Numbered from the stretch's first letter, positions 33,718 to 44,933 are shown. The stretch is DNA of 64,000 bases from Blasia pusilla (GCA_050084515.1 CM114271.1:26102001-26166000); one strand, 5' to 3'. The notes: a model not told the origin generated them from the letters alone. Translations and numbers: made by a program.

Positions 33718-34920
33718 TTGCACAGTGGCATCCTCATCGTTGGATGTGCCACTTTTGAGTTCAGGCGTGCACTACGGCAAGAGGCTGATCGCCTAGTGTA
33801 TGAGGCTTGGTGTGAGGCTGTTATAGCTCACGAGGAAGAGGAGGCCCCACGGCGGACTCCTACTTCTGGTCCAGTTGGGTTATCCCCTTTGGATACTACA
33901 CCCATTGTATGGCAGTATCCGCCGGAGGGCATTTGTGTGTTAGATCTCTTTGGTGGGATTAGTACTGGTTTGGCTGCGGTGTTGCAGGCCGGTATTCTTG
34001 TGCAGAGATACGTGTATGTGGAGCGAGATGAGACGGCCCATAGAGTCTCATCCCGACATATTGGTTAGTTGATGTGGAGATATCGTGAGTTTTTGCCACC
34101 ATCAGCTATTCGTGGGTACCAGCGTGCTTTTCCGTCACACATTGCATTGTTGGGGGCGCAGGACTTTGAGAGGGTTGGTCTTGTGGATTTGGTGATTGCT
34201 AGATGGCCATGTCAAGGTTATACACGTGATGGTCGTGGTGAGGGATTACACGACCTTAGGTCTCGATTGTTTTGGGAGATGTTACGGGTGTTACGACATC
34301 TTCAGGTTCATCAGGCACGTTTTCCAGCTTACATTCTGGAGAATGTTCCATTGTTGGGTGACACTCGGACTCGGATGATGGCGAGTGTTCATGAGGTGCG
34401 GTCTTGGATTGGACCAGCTGTGTTGTTGGATGCAGCGCGAGTTGGCTCGCGTGCACATCATCCACGCTTGTGGTGGACAAACTTGTTGCCTAGGGAGGTT
34501 CTCAAGTGGTGAGGGTTATTGATCATCCACGCTTGTAGTGTAGCGGGATCCTTGCCTTACAGTGGATAGTATCTTGGATACTGGGCGACTTTCTCAAGTG
34601 GTGAGGGTTATTGATCGGTCACCCATGGCAGTGGTGAACCGTGTGGGCCAGCCTAGGATGGCACTACCCACATTTGTGAGTTTTCCCTCGTCACATGCCT
34701 ACAGGGAAGGTGGTCGCGGGATTCTCATGTACGACAGTTGGTGGAGCCTAACGCTGATGAGAGAGAGCGTGCGATGGGATTTGCTACTGGTGTGACAACG
34801 GTTGCTTCCATTTCTGAGGCTTCACGACGTCACGTGTTGGGTCAGGCCATGGACCTGAATTGTTTGACTTGGATTTTGAGTCTTGGTATGGCTGAGCAGC
34901 GTCGACTCCGGACTATGTCT
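33718..34920 (+). pseudogene. DNMT3-like C5 cytosine-DNA methyltransferase domain of gypsy element B
   Basis: A nearly complete catalytic domain. Motif I is CVLDLFGGISTGLAAVL (33,931 on), and the YVYVERDE strand after it resembles the DNMT3 motif II region. Motif IV is RWPCQG, catalytic Cys codon 34,210-34,212, preceded by RVGLVDLVI. Motif VI is ILENVPLLGD (ENV at 34,339-34,347), motif VIII is SRAHHPRLWWTNLLP, and motif X is RRHVLGQAMDLNCLTWILS near 34,825-34,880. Motif order is canonical. No PWWP, ADD, UBA or chromodomain is seen, so it is a catalytic module only. One TAG (34,066-34,068) interrupts it before motif IV, where element A has CAA. A frame break follows motif VIII near 34,512. It would methylate cytosines in DNA; the site preference cannot be read from sequence. 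Confidence 0.9.
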
Positions 34921-35160
34921 GTGGATCTTCCACCCTTTGTAATGAGCTCGATGGCTACCGGGACGGTAGAGGCATCGGCTGGGGGCGAGGAGAGTAGTAC
35001 TTTGCATCCTTGGAGTAAATGGGATGTGATGGACGGGCATGTGGAGTTGGTTGCTCATGCTGGCGGAGGAGTTATTTGCTCAGATGATGGTGTAGCTAAG
35101 GGTGTACCATCTTATGAGGGGGTTGCGTAGCAGCCAATGGCATCATCCTCTCCCTCTAGT

Positions 35161-36198
35161 GTGCCAGTGGAAGAGACTTGGGAGCCATTAATTGGGCCCA
35201 AGCTTATGGGAGGTAAGAAATGACGCTTGACACAATTCCTACGTGCTTATAGGAGTTTTTTTGCCTTTAGCATGAAGGAGTTGGGTGCTTTGGTTGGACC
35301 CTGTATACGGATTGATTTGGCTAGTGATACGCCAATCTTTCGTCGTCCCTACCAATATAGTGATATGGAGACGGACTTGATTCAGAGTAGGACGTTGGAC
35401 CTTTTGGAGGCTGGATTAGTGGAGTTGTCGCATGGAGAGTATGCATCAGCCACTATCATGCCTGCTAAAAAGGATATGCATGGCAACTACACGGATAGGC
35501 GGATGTGTGGAGATTACCGTCCTATCAATCGGCAAACCAAGGCCGATAGGTATGCCATGCCTACACGTGAGGAGATCTTTGATGTGGTGGGACAGGCAAA
35601 TATTTTCAGTACTTTGGATCTTCGGGCATGATACCATCAATTGCCGATTCGGGAGAGTGACAAGGCCAAGACAGCATTTTGGGGTGTCAACTCTCATGGC
35701 AAGGATTGTTTGTACCAGTGGAAATTCTTACCCCTTGGGTTGAAGAATGCACTTGCCGAGTTTTAGAGAGTGATGGACAAGATCCTAGCAGGGTTGGATT
35801 TTGTTTGGTGTTACATTGATGATATCTTGGTGTTTGGTAACACGGTGGAGGAGAATCAGATAGATTTGCAGATTGTGTTTGAGCGGTTGAAAGCTCATGG
35901 TCTACGTTTGCATCCAGGAAAGTGTAAGTTCTTCCATGATGATGTTGAGTACTTGGGTCATGTGATCTATCCAGGTGGTTTGGGAGTTCAGCAAGCAAAG
36001 GTGGAGGCTATTGCACTTATTCCGCGTCTGGTAGATGTGAGTAGAGTTCGGGCATTCATGGGATTGGCGAACTACTATTGGAGGTATGTGAAGGGATTTA
36101 GTGCTATGGCAAAGCCTTTGAACCAATTGCTGAAATCAGATCAAGAGTGGCACTGGGGAGATGATCAGGAGAGAGCTTTTGTGGAGCTCAAGGCCTAG
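35161..36198 (+). pseudogene. Gypsy reverse transcriptase of element B
   Basis: Fingers: DTPIFRRPYQYSDMETDLIQ, ASATIMPAKKDMHGNYTDRR, MCGDYRPINRQTKADRYAMP. Palm: NIFSTLDLRA then YHQLPIRESDKAKTAFWG, KFLPLGLKNA, and the catalytic CYIDDILVF (YIDD at 35,812-35,823, intact). Thumb and connection: LHPGKCKFFHDDVEYLGH, RVRAFMGLANYYWRY. Stops are TGA at 35,629, TAG at 35,764 (CAG in the 1-2 kb copy) and TAG at 36,196. These blocks place it firmly in Ty3/gypsy. Confidence 0.92.
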
Positions 36199-36594
36199 TT
36201 GGTGGCGGCGCCTATCTTGAGGAGACCTATCAGAGGGCGCCCATTTCAGTTACACACTGATTGGAGTAGGTTGGGACTTGGAGCGGTGTTGACACAACAT
36301 GATGATGAGCACATGGAGTTTGTGGTGGCCTATGCAAGTCATTCGAATAACGCACCGGCGTCGCACTATAGTTCATATGAGGGAGAGTGCTTGGCAGTAG
36401 TGTGGGTTGTGGCACACTTTAGGTGTTACTTTTTTGGCATAGAGTTTACCCTTGTTACTGATCAACAGCCGCTCAAGTGGTTGATGGAGTCTGAGAAGCT
36501 TACAGGGAAGCTTGCACGGTGGGCTCTTATCTTACAAGAGTATGACTTCCAGGTGGTACATAGACCTGGAGTTGCCAACCTTGAGTTGGGTTGA
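36199..36594 (+). pseudogene. Gypsy RNase H of element B
   Basis: The frame encodes RPIRGRPFQLHTDWSRLGLG (first Asp), EFVVAYASHSNNAPASHYSS, YEGECLAVVW (Glu) and LVTDQQPLKWL (Asp), ending VVHRPGVANLELG. The RNase H catalytic residues are intact. A small deletion near 36,580 shifts the frame. In another frame the usual DGLSRNP-like sequence follows. Confidence 0.9.
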
Positions 36595-36707
36595 GTAGGA
36601 ACCCATGTACTAGCCAAGAGGATGTAAGTGGGGCTAGATGGCATGGCGAGGTTGATGAGGAGATGGTGCCAGGTTAGCATGCATCCGCCTTTTTATGTTG
36701 GTTAGGG

Positions 36708-38005
36708 GTGGACTCTAGTATGGAGGACCACATGACATCTTATTCTAGTCAAAGGGTAGATGGCCAGCCTTCAAATCCTAAGGTTGGAGATGGTGGTACG
36801 GATCAGCGTGATATTCATGATGATGCGTTGGTGTTGGAGTTCCTACGGACCAGTAGGATGCCAGGCATAGTGATTGCCAAGGAGCGAGACCGTGTTCTTC
36901 AACGTGCTAAGAGGTATTGATTGGAGGGAACACATATTCTCCGTGTGTGGGAGGATGGTAGAGTACTAAATATGGATGAGTAGTCTTTGCATTTGGCTCA
37001 AAGAGAGAGTGCATTGTGCAACATGCCCATGAGGAGTTGGGACATTTTGGGATAAAGCGTACGTATAGCTTACTCCTTGGTCAGTATTGGTGGCATGGCA
37101 TGCATACTCAGGTGCAACACTTGGTGTCATGTTGTATGGTTTGTGATCGGGTGAGGGCATCATTCAATGCCCCTACACCTAGGCTCTTGGCTTTGATTAC
37201 ACCCCTTGCCTATTATGGGGTTGGGTTACCGTTGGAGTGTGGACTTTTCTTGGGACCGTTATCTCCGTTGATGATTTCGACATCATCGATATGTGTTGGT
37301 GATGGTGGAGCACTTCTTCAAGTGGATTGAGTTGGTGGCATTACCTGACAAGGCAAGTGAAGGAACGGCGTATGCGTTTCTTGATAGAGTGCTTAGTCAT
37401 TTTGATGCACCAAGATTGAAGTCTTGACCGACCGACCGAGTGGGAGAGTTTCAGGGTGACTTTCAGGTCTTGTGTGACAAGGCGTTGATTGATCATCGGA
37501 CCACGTCTTGAGATCATCCAGAGGCGGATGGTTTGGCTGAGCGTGTGGTTCAGATGGTAAAGAGGGCATTGCGCAAGTATGGCCTACAGAAGGGGCATCT
37601 TGGAGATTGGGATATTCAGTTACCATGATTAGCCATGGGGTATAGGTTCAGTCGCCAAGCATCCTTGGCTTCCTTCTCACCTTATTTTCTGTTATATGGT
37701 CGGTGTCCAAACTTACTAGCAGCAATTTGTCGGGAGTCTAGTGAGGTGGTGAACCTTGATGACCCAGAGATGTGGATGAGTGTGTTCTCAGCGGGCAGAG
37801 CTCTTTCGGAGAGTTATGCCAACAACCTTTGAGAACCTTGCCATTGCTCAACACAGGGATACGTTGCGGTGTGCAACCATTCGGGATGGAGGTTATCAAC
37901 CATTGATTCATAGGTTCCATGTGAGGGACTATGTCTATTTGCAGTCAGATTGCACCGACAACGTTGGAAGTGACGGCATGCCGCACTATTTTACGAGTGT
38001 GCGAG
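36708..38005 (+). pseudogene. Gypsy integrase of element B
   Basis: The linker GTHILRVWEDGRV precedes the zinc domain HEELGHFGIKRTYSLL, YWWHGM and CCMVCDRVR (HHCC complete, 37,016-37,160). The catalytic core is fragmented: several stops and frame changes lie between 37,200 and 37,510. The block DHPEADGLAERVVQMVKRAL near 37,510-37,570 carries the Glu region. After it come SPYFLLYGRCPNL and HRFHVRDYVYLQ. The pol tail (CAPCHLP block of element A) is lost at 38,005. Confidence 0.87.
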
Positions 38006-38090
38006 ACACTACGGCCCCACATAAGGTATCGCCTCTACTAGCACACTATACTCTACGACATAATCCATATGGTCATGACAGTTGTTCTAC
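38006..38090 (+). repeat. LTR-like block shared with 7,806-7,890
   Basis: cactacggccccacataagg and the following DNA to gtcatgacagttgt match 7,806-7,890 with about 10 differences in 80 bp, in the same plus-strand orientation, although the adjoining gypsy elements run in opposite directions. A 20-bp part of it recurs at 29,921. It marks the truncation point of element B. Confidence 0.65.
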
Positions 38091-38439
38091 TCTCATAGCA
38101 TGAGAGGAACTCCTTTGGAGTCTAATGTCCCAACCTCATCTTCCTCAAGCTAATCCTTATCTTCCTTTTCACCAACCTATGGCCTCACTCTTATCTTTAT
38201 CTCATGTATCTTGTCTTTTCTCTTTTTGGTTGATTCTTTCACACTTATACGTTTCATGTCATAGATTCTAACTTAACTATGACTAACAAAAGATGGTTAC
38301 ACAAACACACGCTTTGCCATAAATTTCATCATATTGGGATGCGTCTTAGAATTGAGGAAGGCGTTCCATGCCATGGTTGCCACCAATGCTTTTAGCTAGG
38401 GAGTATTTCAATGGCAGGGATGCAAGGCACACGAAGAAG
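38091..38439. other. No assignable features
   Basis: Short AT-rich spacer between element B and the hAT remnant. It may contain the degraded upstream part of the hAT gene. Confidence 0.3.
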
Positions 38440-39890
38440 GCATGAGAGATTGAGACTACTGTGACCAATCACGATTTTTGGATTGAGAGAGAGTAGTTTT
38501 TTGCTGTAGCTCAACCAACTATAATTCTGTTGAGAGAGTATGATGTTCATAAAGCAATGATGGGGCATATTTATTGCCGTATTTTTGAGATAATGGAAGA
38601 GACTCATTCTTTTCCTATGACTCCATGGTCCAGTGTGGATGGAAGACGTCGCGGTTATTTTATCACAATGTCTAGAGCTACAGAGATGGTCGATGTTGTT
38701 TCTAGGCGGTGGACACTTATCCACAACAAGTTACATGCAATAGGCTACATTCTTGCCCCTTACAATCTTCTTGATTGTGTTCAAGACGTCACTTCAAATG
38801 CTAAGTGCATGAGAGATTTCAAACAATATGTGAAACTTTATGCAAAGGGGATGCATGGCCTCAATATGATCGAGGCTAATTCTTATGTGGATACTTGCTT
38901 GCAAGAGTTGGGCAACATTGTGAACCATCAAGAACTATTTGTGGGTGATTTTGGTAGGAAAGTTGTTGATTCACTTAGCCCCTCTGATTGGTGGAGCATA
39001 CATAGTCAAGATGTACCAACATTGCACTTTATGGCAAAATCCATATTTGCACAAGTGGTTTCATCTTCTTCAACAGAGAGAAATTGGAGTAGTTATGGTT
39101 TCATCCACAACAAGCACAGAAATAAATTGACCAACGAGCGTGTGAGGGATTTGGTGTACATCTACAAAAACTCACAATTTGGAGATAAGGATGTTTCTCG
39201 GAAATCAAGATAAGCGCTCCTGTACGAACAATACTTTTCTGAAAGGGATGGACAAGAACAAGCTAGAAGAGTAGTAGAAGATGGTAGTGAATCTAGCTTG
39301 CATGCAAGAAACCGTGATGATAATCATGAACATAACCTTGACTTGCAAGATGAGGACCTCAAGGAGGTGGATGTGATATGTGGAATTCATGGCATCGAAG
39401 GGAGAGAGGATACTCATATCGGCAACACTAAAATTTTGACTCCGAGGGGCTTGGAAGAGACAAAGATGATGCTGAAATGGAACATTGGATTCGAGAGCAC
39501 GAGGAAGACCAACAACAGAGGACTTTAAGAAAAACCAATCTGCCCCACACTTCTTCTCCTAACACAACCTATGACCCTCAGATTATTGTACCAATAGGAG
39601 TTCAGAATTATTCCAACGAGTCTAGTGAACCTATGCGGGATACTCCTCCAAAATCTTTGAGCGTTGAAATGGTGGACTTAGTTGATGAGCCTAATGATAA
39701 TGATGTTCTCATACCTATCGCTCCAAACTCTCAACCCATCAATCATGTCATGGATAGTTCATACATTTCCTCCGATGATGAAACAACTGCAATAGGAACT
39801 CGTCGCCGATCCACCCGACTTCGAACTATTGAGCAACCAAATTATCGCTTACATCTTAATCCACCGGACCCAACCATAGACCCAAACTAG
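38440..39890 (+). pseudogene. hAT-family transposase, C-terminal part with dimerisation domain
   Basis: Reading starts with IETTVTNHDFWIERE, a stop, then AQPTIILLREYDVHKAMMGH and IYCRIFEIMEET, a region typical of plant hAT transposases (FW...LeP...LR..D...MG.iY). An open frame from 38,530 to 39,213 ends in the hAT dimerisation domain: DWWSIHSQDVPTLHFMAKSI, SSSSTERNWSSYGFIHNKHR and LTNERVRDLVYIY. An acidic tail with a basic RRRSTRLRT block follows in two frames up to 39,890. The N-terminal BED finger and the catalytic Asp blocks are missing. I saw no terminal inverted repeats. Confidence 0.82.
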
Positions 39891-40065
39891 AAGAGTAATT
39901 AGTGAATTTAGTGAGAAAGATTAGTAGATAGTTGTAGCAAATTTTTTTGTCAAGGTTATAAAGAGGAAGGTCATTTTCATGACATTCCTTTTATAACCTT
40001 CTCACTAATAAAGCATTGATTTTTACATTGAAGGTCAAATTGGTAAGTGTAATTTTTGAATCCGT
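39891..40065. other. 3' flank of the hAT gene
   Basis: Contains an imperfect hairpin, aaggttataaa at about 39,954 with ttttataacctt at about 39,990, followed by aataaag near 40,007, a possible polyadenylation signal. No gene. Confidence 0.35.
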
Positions 40066-40640
40066 GGTCACAACTCCATTTTGCTCAAAACTTTGCAAGA
40101 GTGCTACAAAAAGACAACTTGGGAAATTTAGACATGAGGAAAATTAAAAAACCTTCTATTCATTGAAGGTTTAATGGATGGGGGCCAAAATGTACTTACC
40201 TATTTTTGAGGTTTTGGTCATAACTCCATTTTGGATGAAACTTGGCAGGACTACTAGATGCAGCTTGGAGATCATGTAGGCCAAATTTCAGCTCAAGATG
40301 TGAAAGTTGGACAAGATGAAAAATGAGAAAATCTTATTTTGATAGAAGGTCTGATGGTTCAGGTCAAAAAAAGAGTTATTACTTTGTGAGGTTTTGCTCA
40401 CAACTCCATTTTTCTTGAAATTTGGCAAGAGTGGAAAATGCACCTTGGAGACCATGTGGGTCAAATTTTGATTGAAGATGGGAAAGTGGAACAAGATGAA
40501 AAATAAAAAACCCTATTCCGATTCAAGGTTTATGGTTTGGGTCCAAAAAGGAGTTATTAATTTTTTTGAGATTTTGCTCACAACTCCATTTTTCTTGAAA
40601 CTTGGAAAGATTAGAAATGCACGTCTCCCCAAAACCGAAG
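40066..40640. repeat. Tandem repeat with 180-bp period, about 3.3 units
   Basis: The anchor (g)(g/c)tcacaactccatttt occurs at 40,066, 40,216, 40,396 and 40,576, giving spacings of 150, 180 and 180 bp. Each unit also contains aaacttgg, ttggagaccatg, caagatgaaaaat and aaggttta variants. The first unit has lost about 30 bp. Units are roughly 80 percent alike by eye. Confidence 0.85.
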
Positions 40641-41076
40641 AGTCCACCATCTCTTCCTCCAACGCTACATTTCTCACAATGTTTTGTGATAGAAATTCTA
40701 GAGAGATAATAATCAAATTGTTGCCTATAGGACTCGCCAATGAATGATAGGATTACGATCTTGCTTGGGCCTCGTGCATGGAACTTGTAGATCTACAAGA
40801 TGGCCTTATGTTTTTGTTCTCTCACCTTTCAAATGGAGGAACATTACTCCTACCGCCTTTGTTTGCCATCCACATATCAACAATGTCTTCAATTGCAACT
40901 TCATCGGATAAGGAAAACTCAAGTATTTGCGAATCTAAGATTCTTATTTCTTTCCATACTTAGGGGTGATAGACATGGGTGGAGAGTTGTACTAGATCCT
41001 CTCCAAGCTTTGTTGATGTCCCCAATGCAAGGAGAGACAAGAGTTGAGATTACTCAAGCTTGGATTCTTCTTCTAA
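40641..41076. other. Sequence flanking the CACTA insertion, no recognised gene
   Basis: A plus-strand frame at 40,800-41,114 has no known motif and runs into the transposon, so it is not credible. The bases ttcttctaa adjoin the CACTA end. Confidence 0.35.
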
Positions 41077-41107
41077 CACTAGAAGAAAACTACGGTTTTT
41101 ATGACTT
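41077..41107 (+). repeat. CACTA left terminal inverted repeat
   Basis: The first 13 bp are identical to the right terminus, followed by about 17 bp of partial match (tacggtttttatgactt versus tggcattttatgaatct). Confidence 0.88.
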
Positions 41108-41877
41108 GACTTAGAATGACTTATGTACAAAATAACTGAAAGTATAACTCTATTGGCTCAGTCATTTTATATGACTTGGAAAAGTAAATCAGTCATAACG
41201 TAGTGACTCTAATAGTATTAGGAATAACTCATTCATGTAAAAGTCATATTCCATGACTAGTTTAGTAATCTGAGTCATTTTCTCACACACGTGTATTTGA
41301 AAACATAATTTGGAGAATATTGAATAAAAAAATAAATCTGTATAATACAATAAAACGTGTCTTAGGAAAAATACTGGAAAATGACAAAAAATGAAGAAAT
41401 AAAATAAAAATAATAAAAATTAATTTATTAGTTATCCTCGGATACTCAAAGAATCCACACTATGTTGAAATTTTTCTATCATTTAATATGACAATAATAA
41501 TAATAATAATTTTTAATCTAGTCATAAATTATAATTATTAAACCTTATATAATAATAAACCATTAAATCAAAGCAAATATGAAAGCCTTTGGAGAAGAGA
41601 TCCTCAATTGAATCCAAAAGTGTTTAAAATTAAAAAATCATTCAGGAAAAAAATTGAATTTAAATTATGTTTAAAAAAAAGAGTTGTAAAATAGAAATCT
41701 CAGATATCAAACAATGAATGAAAATGAATATCATGCATACAAAAATTTAATAAAAATTAATCATAATATCCAAAAACTGATAAATTCCATATTTGGGAAA
41801 AAAAATGGTAAACATAACATAAGTAGGCCAAAAGCAATCATTGAAAAGAAAAACAAGAAACTTTTCCAAATGTGAAA

Positions 41878-41944
41878 TTAGGGTTGTAAGCTTGGTGAAT
41901 TAGGGTTTTTAGCTTGGTGAAATTAGGGTTTTAAGCTTGGTGAA
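41878..41944. repeat. 22-23-bp tandem repeat containing ttagggtttt
   Basis: Three units of the form ttagggttttaagcttggtgaa. The first six to ten bases resemble a plant telo-box, but the array is too short and divergent to be telomeric. Confidence 0.75.
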
Positions 41945-42904
41945 TTACATGATGAGAGCCAAGATGCTCATGCATCACATTTATGAGAGCCAAGGCCATA
42001 TCTGGCTTAGTGAGGTTTTTCAAGGTGAATGCATCTCCAAGGAGGTAGTTAAAAATGGAAGATGGTGTCGAAGTACGGTATTTATAACTCCAAATTGTAA
42101 ATGGGGAAGCAAGATCGAACCGTTGAAGTGATTTGAAGGGGTGATTTTGACCCGTGCTTGCAAAGTTTTAGCTTCATTGAACAGTTGGAAAAGTTTGAAA
42201 GCTAGAACCAAAGAAAATATTAATACACCAACAAGAAAAGAAGAATGAAGACCACACTTCTTGGTCACCATACTTCATTTTGGAAAAACTTCTTCTATGG
42301 TCATCCATAAAGCTATAATTTATTTGAGAAGATGGAACACATTGGTGAGAGCCAGGATCATTTTTTCCCCAAGACCTTTGTAGAAGAAGAAAAAAATGTT
42401 GGATAAAAGAGGCAAAGTGAATTTTTATTTCTCTTTTTGTGCCTAACTGAGAAGATCTGAAATGTCCATCCTCTTCAAAGGGATGTTTTACGTCATCCAT
42501 TAAAGTGCTAGGGCCATCCAATAGTGGGAAGTGTAGATCCAATCGAGATGTCGACACAAATGGTTCATGTGACTTAAAAAGGCATAAGTGAAGGGTTGAT
42601 CACTCAGAACTCCTGAAATTTTTCCAAGGCATGTAAAATTAGGGTTTTAGGCTTGGTAAATTGTTTCAAGGTGAATGCATCTTCAAGGAGGGAGTTAAAA
42701 ATGGAAGATGGTGCCAAAGAACGGTATTTTGAACTCCAAACAAGCAATGGAGAAGCAAAATCGGAATCGTTGAAGTGATTTCAAAGGGAGATTTTCTTGT
42801 GCTTGCAAAGTTGTAGCTTCATCCAATGGTTGTAAAATTTTGAAACCTAGAACCAAAGGAAAATATTAACACCACCAACAAGAAAAAAAGTAGGAAGACC
42901 ATAG
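41945..42904. repeat. Internal duplication within the CACTA element
   Basis: The DNA at about 41,930-42,250 and 42,635-42,904 is a diverged direct duplication of 270-300 bp (shared caaggtgaatgcatct, agttaaaaatggaagatggt, tgcttgcaaagtt, agaccaca/agaccata). The second copy ends right before an internal CACTAG at 42,907. Confidence 0.7.
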
Positions 42905-42906
42905 TT

Positions 42907-43750
42907 CACTAGAACAAATCATGGTTTTAATAATTGGCTCATATGACTCATTTTAGTCATATATAACCATAAATGACTGGACATGACTGGTGACTCATGG
43001 AGTCACAAAAGCCTAGTCAGGTACCACATCATGACTAGAGTCATTTAGAGATGACACATTGAGTCATTTTGTTATATGACTAACATGTCATCAAGCCATT
43101 GCACGTGTGAAACCATAGTCATATAGTATGATTGCCATGTCATCATATGACATGGCAACTACATAAAGTGAAGGAGGTATGTATGGACACGTGGTTGTGA
43201 AGTTTTATGACTAAGTCATATTCATAAATTGACTTATGTATGTGATTGAGTCATGAAGCATGACTTAGTCATATTGATCATTGTGACTTGATTAAATAAT
43301 TGGATATGATTGAGTCATACCATACAATTCAATCATATTGATCAATTTAAATTGTCAAAATTACTTGAGATTATTGAATTGAAAGATTCTACTAAGTCAT
43401 ATTGATCACCTTAATTTGTCTAAATAACTTGAGATTATTGAATCATAAGTTTATACTGAGTAATATTGATAACCTTAAGTTATCTTAATGACTGGAGATT
43501 CTTGGGGAAAAAGTTTATTCCGAGTCAAAGTGATCACTCTAGTTTGTCTAAATGACTAAATGTGGATGAGTCATGGAGTATGACCAAGTCATATTGATGA
43601 GTTTGGTATGGATAAATGACTGTATATACGAGTCATAAAATATAACCAAGTCATAATGATGAGTTTGCAATACTTAAATGACTGATTGACATTAGTCATA
43701 AAATATAAATGAGTCATATTGATGGAGTTGTTGCATTTAAAGGACTACAT
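42907..43750. repeat. Internal CACTAG terminus with dense subterminal motif array
   Basis: cactagaacaaatcatgg at 42,907 resembles the element's own terminus and is followed by more than 20 agtcat, tgactt or tgacta words in 850 bp, often in pairs facing each other. The preceding bases gtt do not match the taa at the right end, so this is a second, internal copy of a left end and not the current boundary. Confidence 0.65.
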
Positions 43751-44267
43751 TTGCTTTAGCTGATTCTTGTTAATGGTGTTTTGAGCTTTAGTGTCAAAAA
43801 GAATTTTTTTCATAGTATGCTTTCATGACATGAATTTCATAAATGTTAACATAACACTAAATGTTTAGCATTTCATAAACATTGAGAAAATGCTAACATA
43901 ACACTAAAATCTCGAAAATGCATCAGTAAGCTTTTGTTTTCATAGTTTAGCCCTTTGAAAAGGTTAATCATCCCCTTCAAAATTGCTTATGAAACATCAA
44001 TCATGAAGAGAAGTTGCAATAGTAGGAACAAAACCAATAGATTAGATAGAAAGTGGAAGAAAGAAAGTGCAAGCACAATTCAGAGAGAAAGAGCAAGGAC
44101 AAACCAGATAGAAAGTGCAAGCATAAACCATTATCATTATTGTAACCAAGTGATGTAAAGAGTAAAGCACTTTCAAAATTGAATGTCCAGAAAAGAGACA
44201 CACAATAAATATCAACAATAGAAGTTGGGTTTAGAATGAACCAAGATATCTATCGTACAACTTTCTT
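43751..44267. other. CACTA interior, no recognised gene
   Basis: AT-rich; contains a short repeat of catttcataaa and of gctaacataacactaaa (43,845 and 43,890). Confidence 0.35.
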
Positions 44268-44933
44268 CTAGTTCACTTTAGGCCAAAGCATACTACTCCC
44301 AAGAGCATCACCTAAGGTGTATTGAGGCGGCATGTCTGCCTCATTTGCTTGCCATAGTTTATGATCCAGATAAACCAACTGAAAAAACTTCAAGTCTACT
44401 CGCACCAATCTGGGGGGGATTTCACTCCCATGGAATTTCTCACGTCCACTCAAGCCTGTCACCACACCATTGCCCAAAATGGTTCTGCTGAGGTTAGGTT
44501 TGGTGAGTTGAACCTCATCTCCCACTCGAAGCTGCAAACAACCCCGAAAAGTGAATCATCTTAGCAAAAAAAAGCAAATAGATCATAGATTGATGATTAA
44601 ATACCAACTATTATTTACCTTGGTAAAAGACCAACCCTCGGAAGGCAGAGATCTTGAAAACTTTACATATCCCACGTGACATAGAAAGTCAATTATTGAT
44701 CATTTATAATGCAATATCAGAATACTACACATACCTACAAGTAAGGACCTGATGTTCATGGAAGATCAAAGAGTTCAAAATATATATCAAATGCTTTTTA
44801 CCTTTCCATTGTTCTTCTTGGTGCTCCCAGACTTCACATCGCTCTCTTGTTCACTACTTGCAGTTGGAAGAGTGTCGGTCCATTTTAATTTTTTCTTGAG
44901 TTGAGGGTATGACACGAAACCTTCATCCACTCA
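44268..44933 (-). pseudogene. CACTA TNP1-like (TnpA-type) protein, 3' exons, minus strand
   Basis: Two exon-like blocks on the minus strand. Upstream block 44,933-44,802 encodes VDEGFVSYPQLKKKLKWTD, TASSEQESDVKSGSTKKN and ends GK before a gtaaaa donor. Downstream block 44,531-44,268, after ttgcag, encodes LRVGDEVQLTKPNLSRTILG, VVTGLSGREKFHG, LWQANEADMPPQYTLGDAL and WPKVN, then a stop. The GDA.GS...WPK ending fits the TNP1/En/Spm family (Transposase_23), thought to bind subterminal repeats. 5' exons were not identified. A homologous copy lies at 48,690-49,364 on the opposite strand. Confidence 0.6.

Larger units (their letters stand above)
29917..38005 (+). mobile_element. Ty3/gypsy element B carrying a DNA methyltransferase (gag to integrase)
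   Basis: The most complete member of the family here: leader, gag with two zinc knuckles, aspartic protease, DNMT3-like methyltransferase, RT, RNase H and integrase, all on the plus strand in the Ty3/gypsy order. The coding region is broken by about a dozen stops and several frameshifts, so it is not autonomous now. It begins right at the inner end of the left arm. The pol C terminus is cut at about 38,005, where an LTR-like block shared with 7,806-7,890 follows in inverted relative orientation. Confidence 0.88.

Noticed and set aside
40066-40640. CRISPR-like array
   Set aside because: The period is 180 bp with diverged whole units and no short conserved repeats with unique spacers, in plant DNA.
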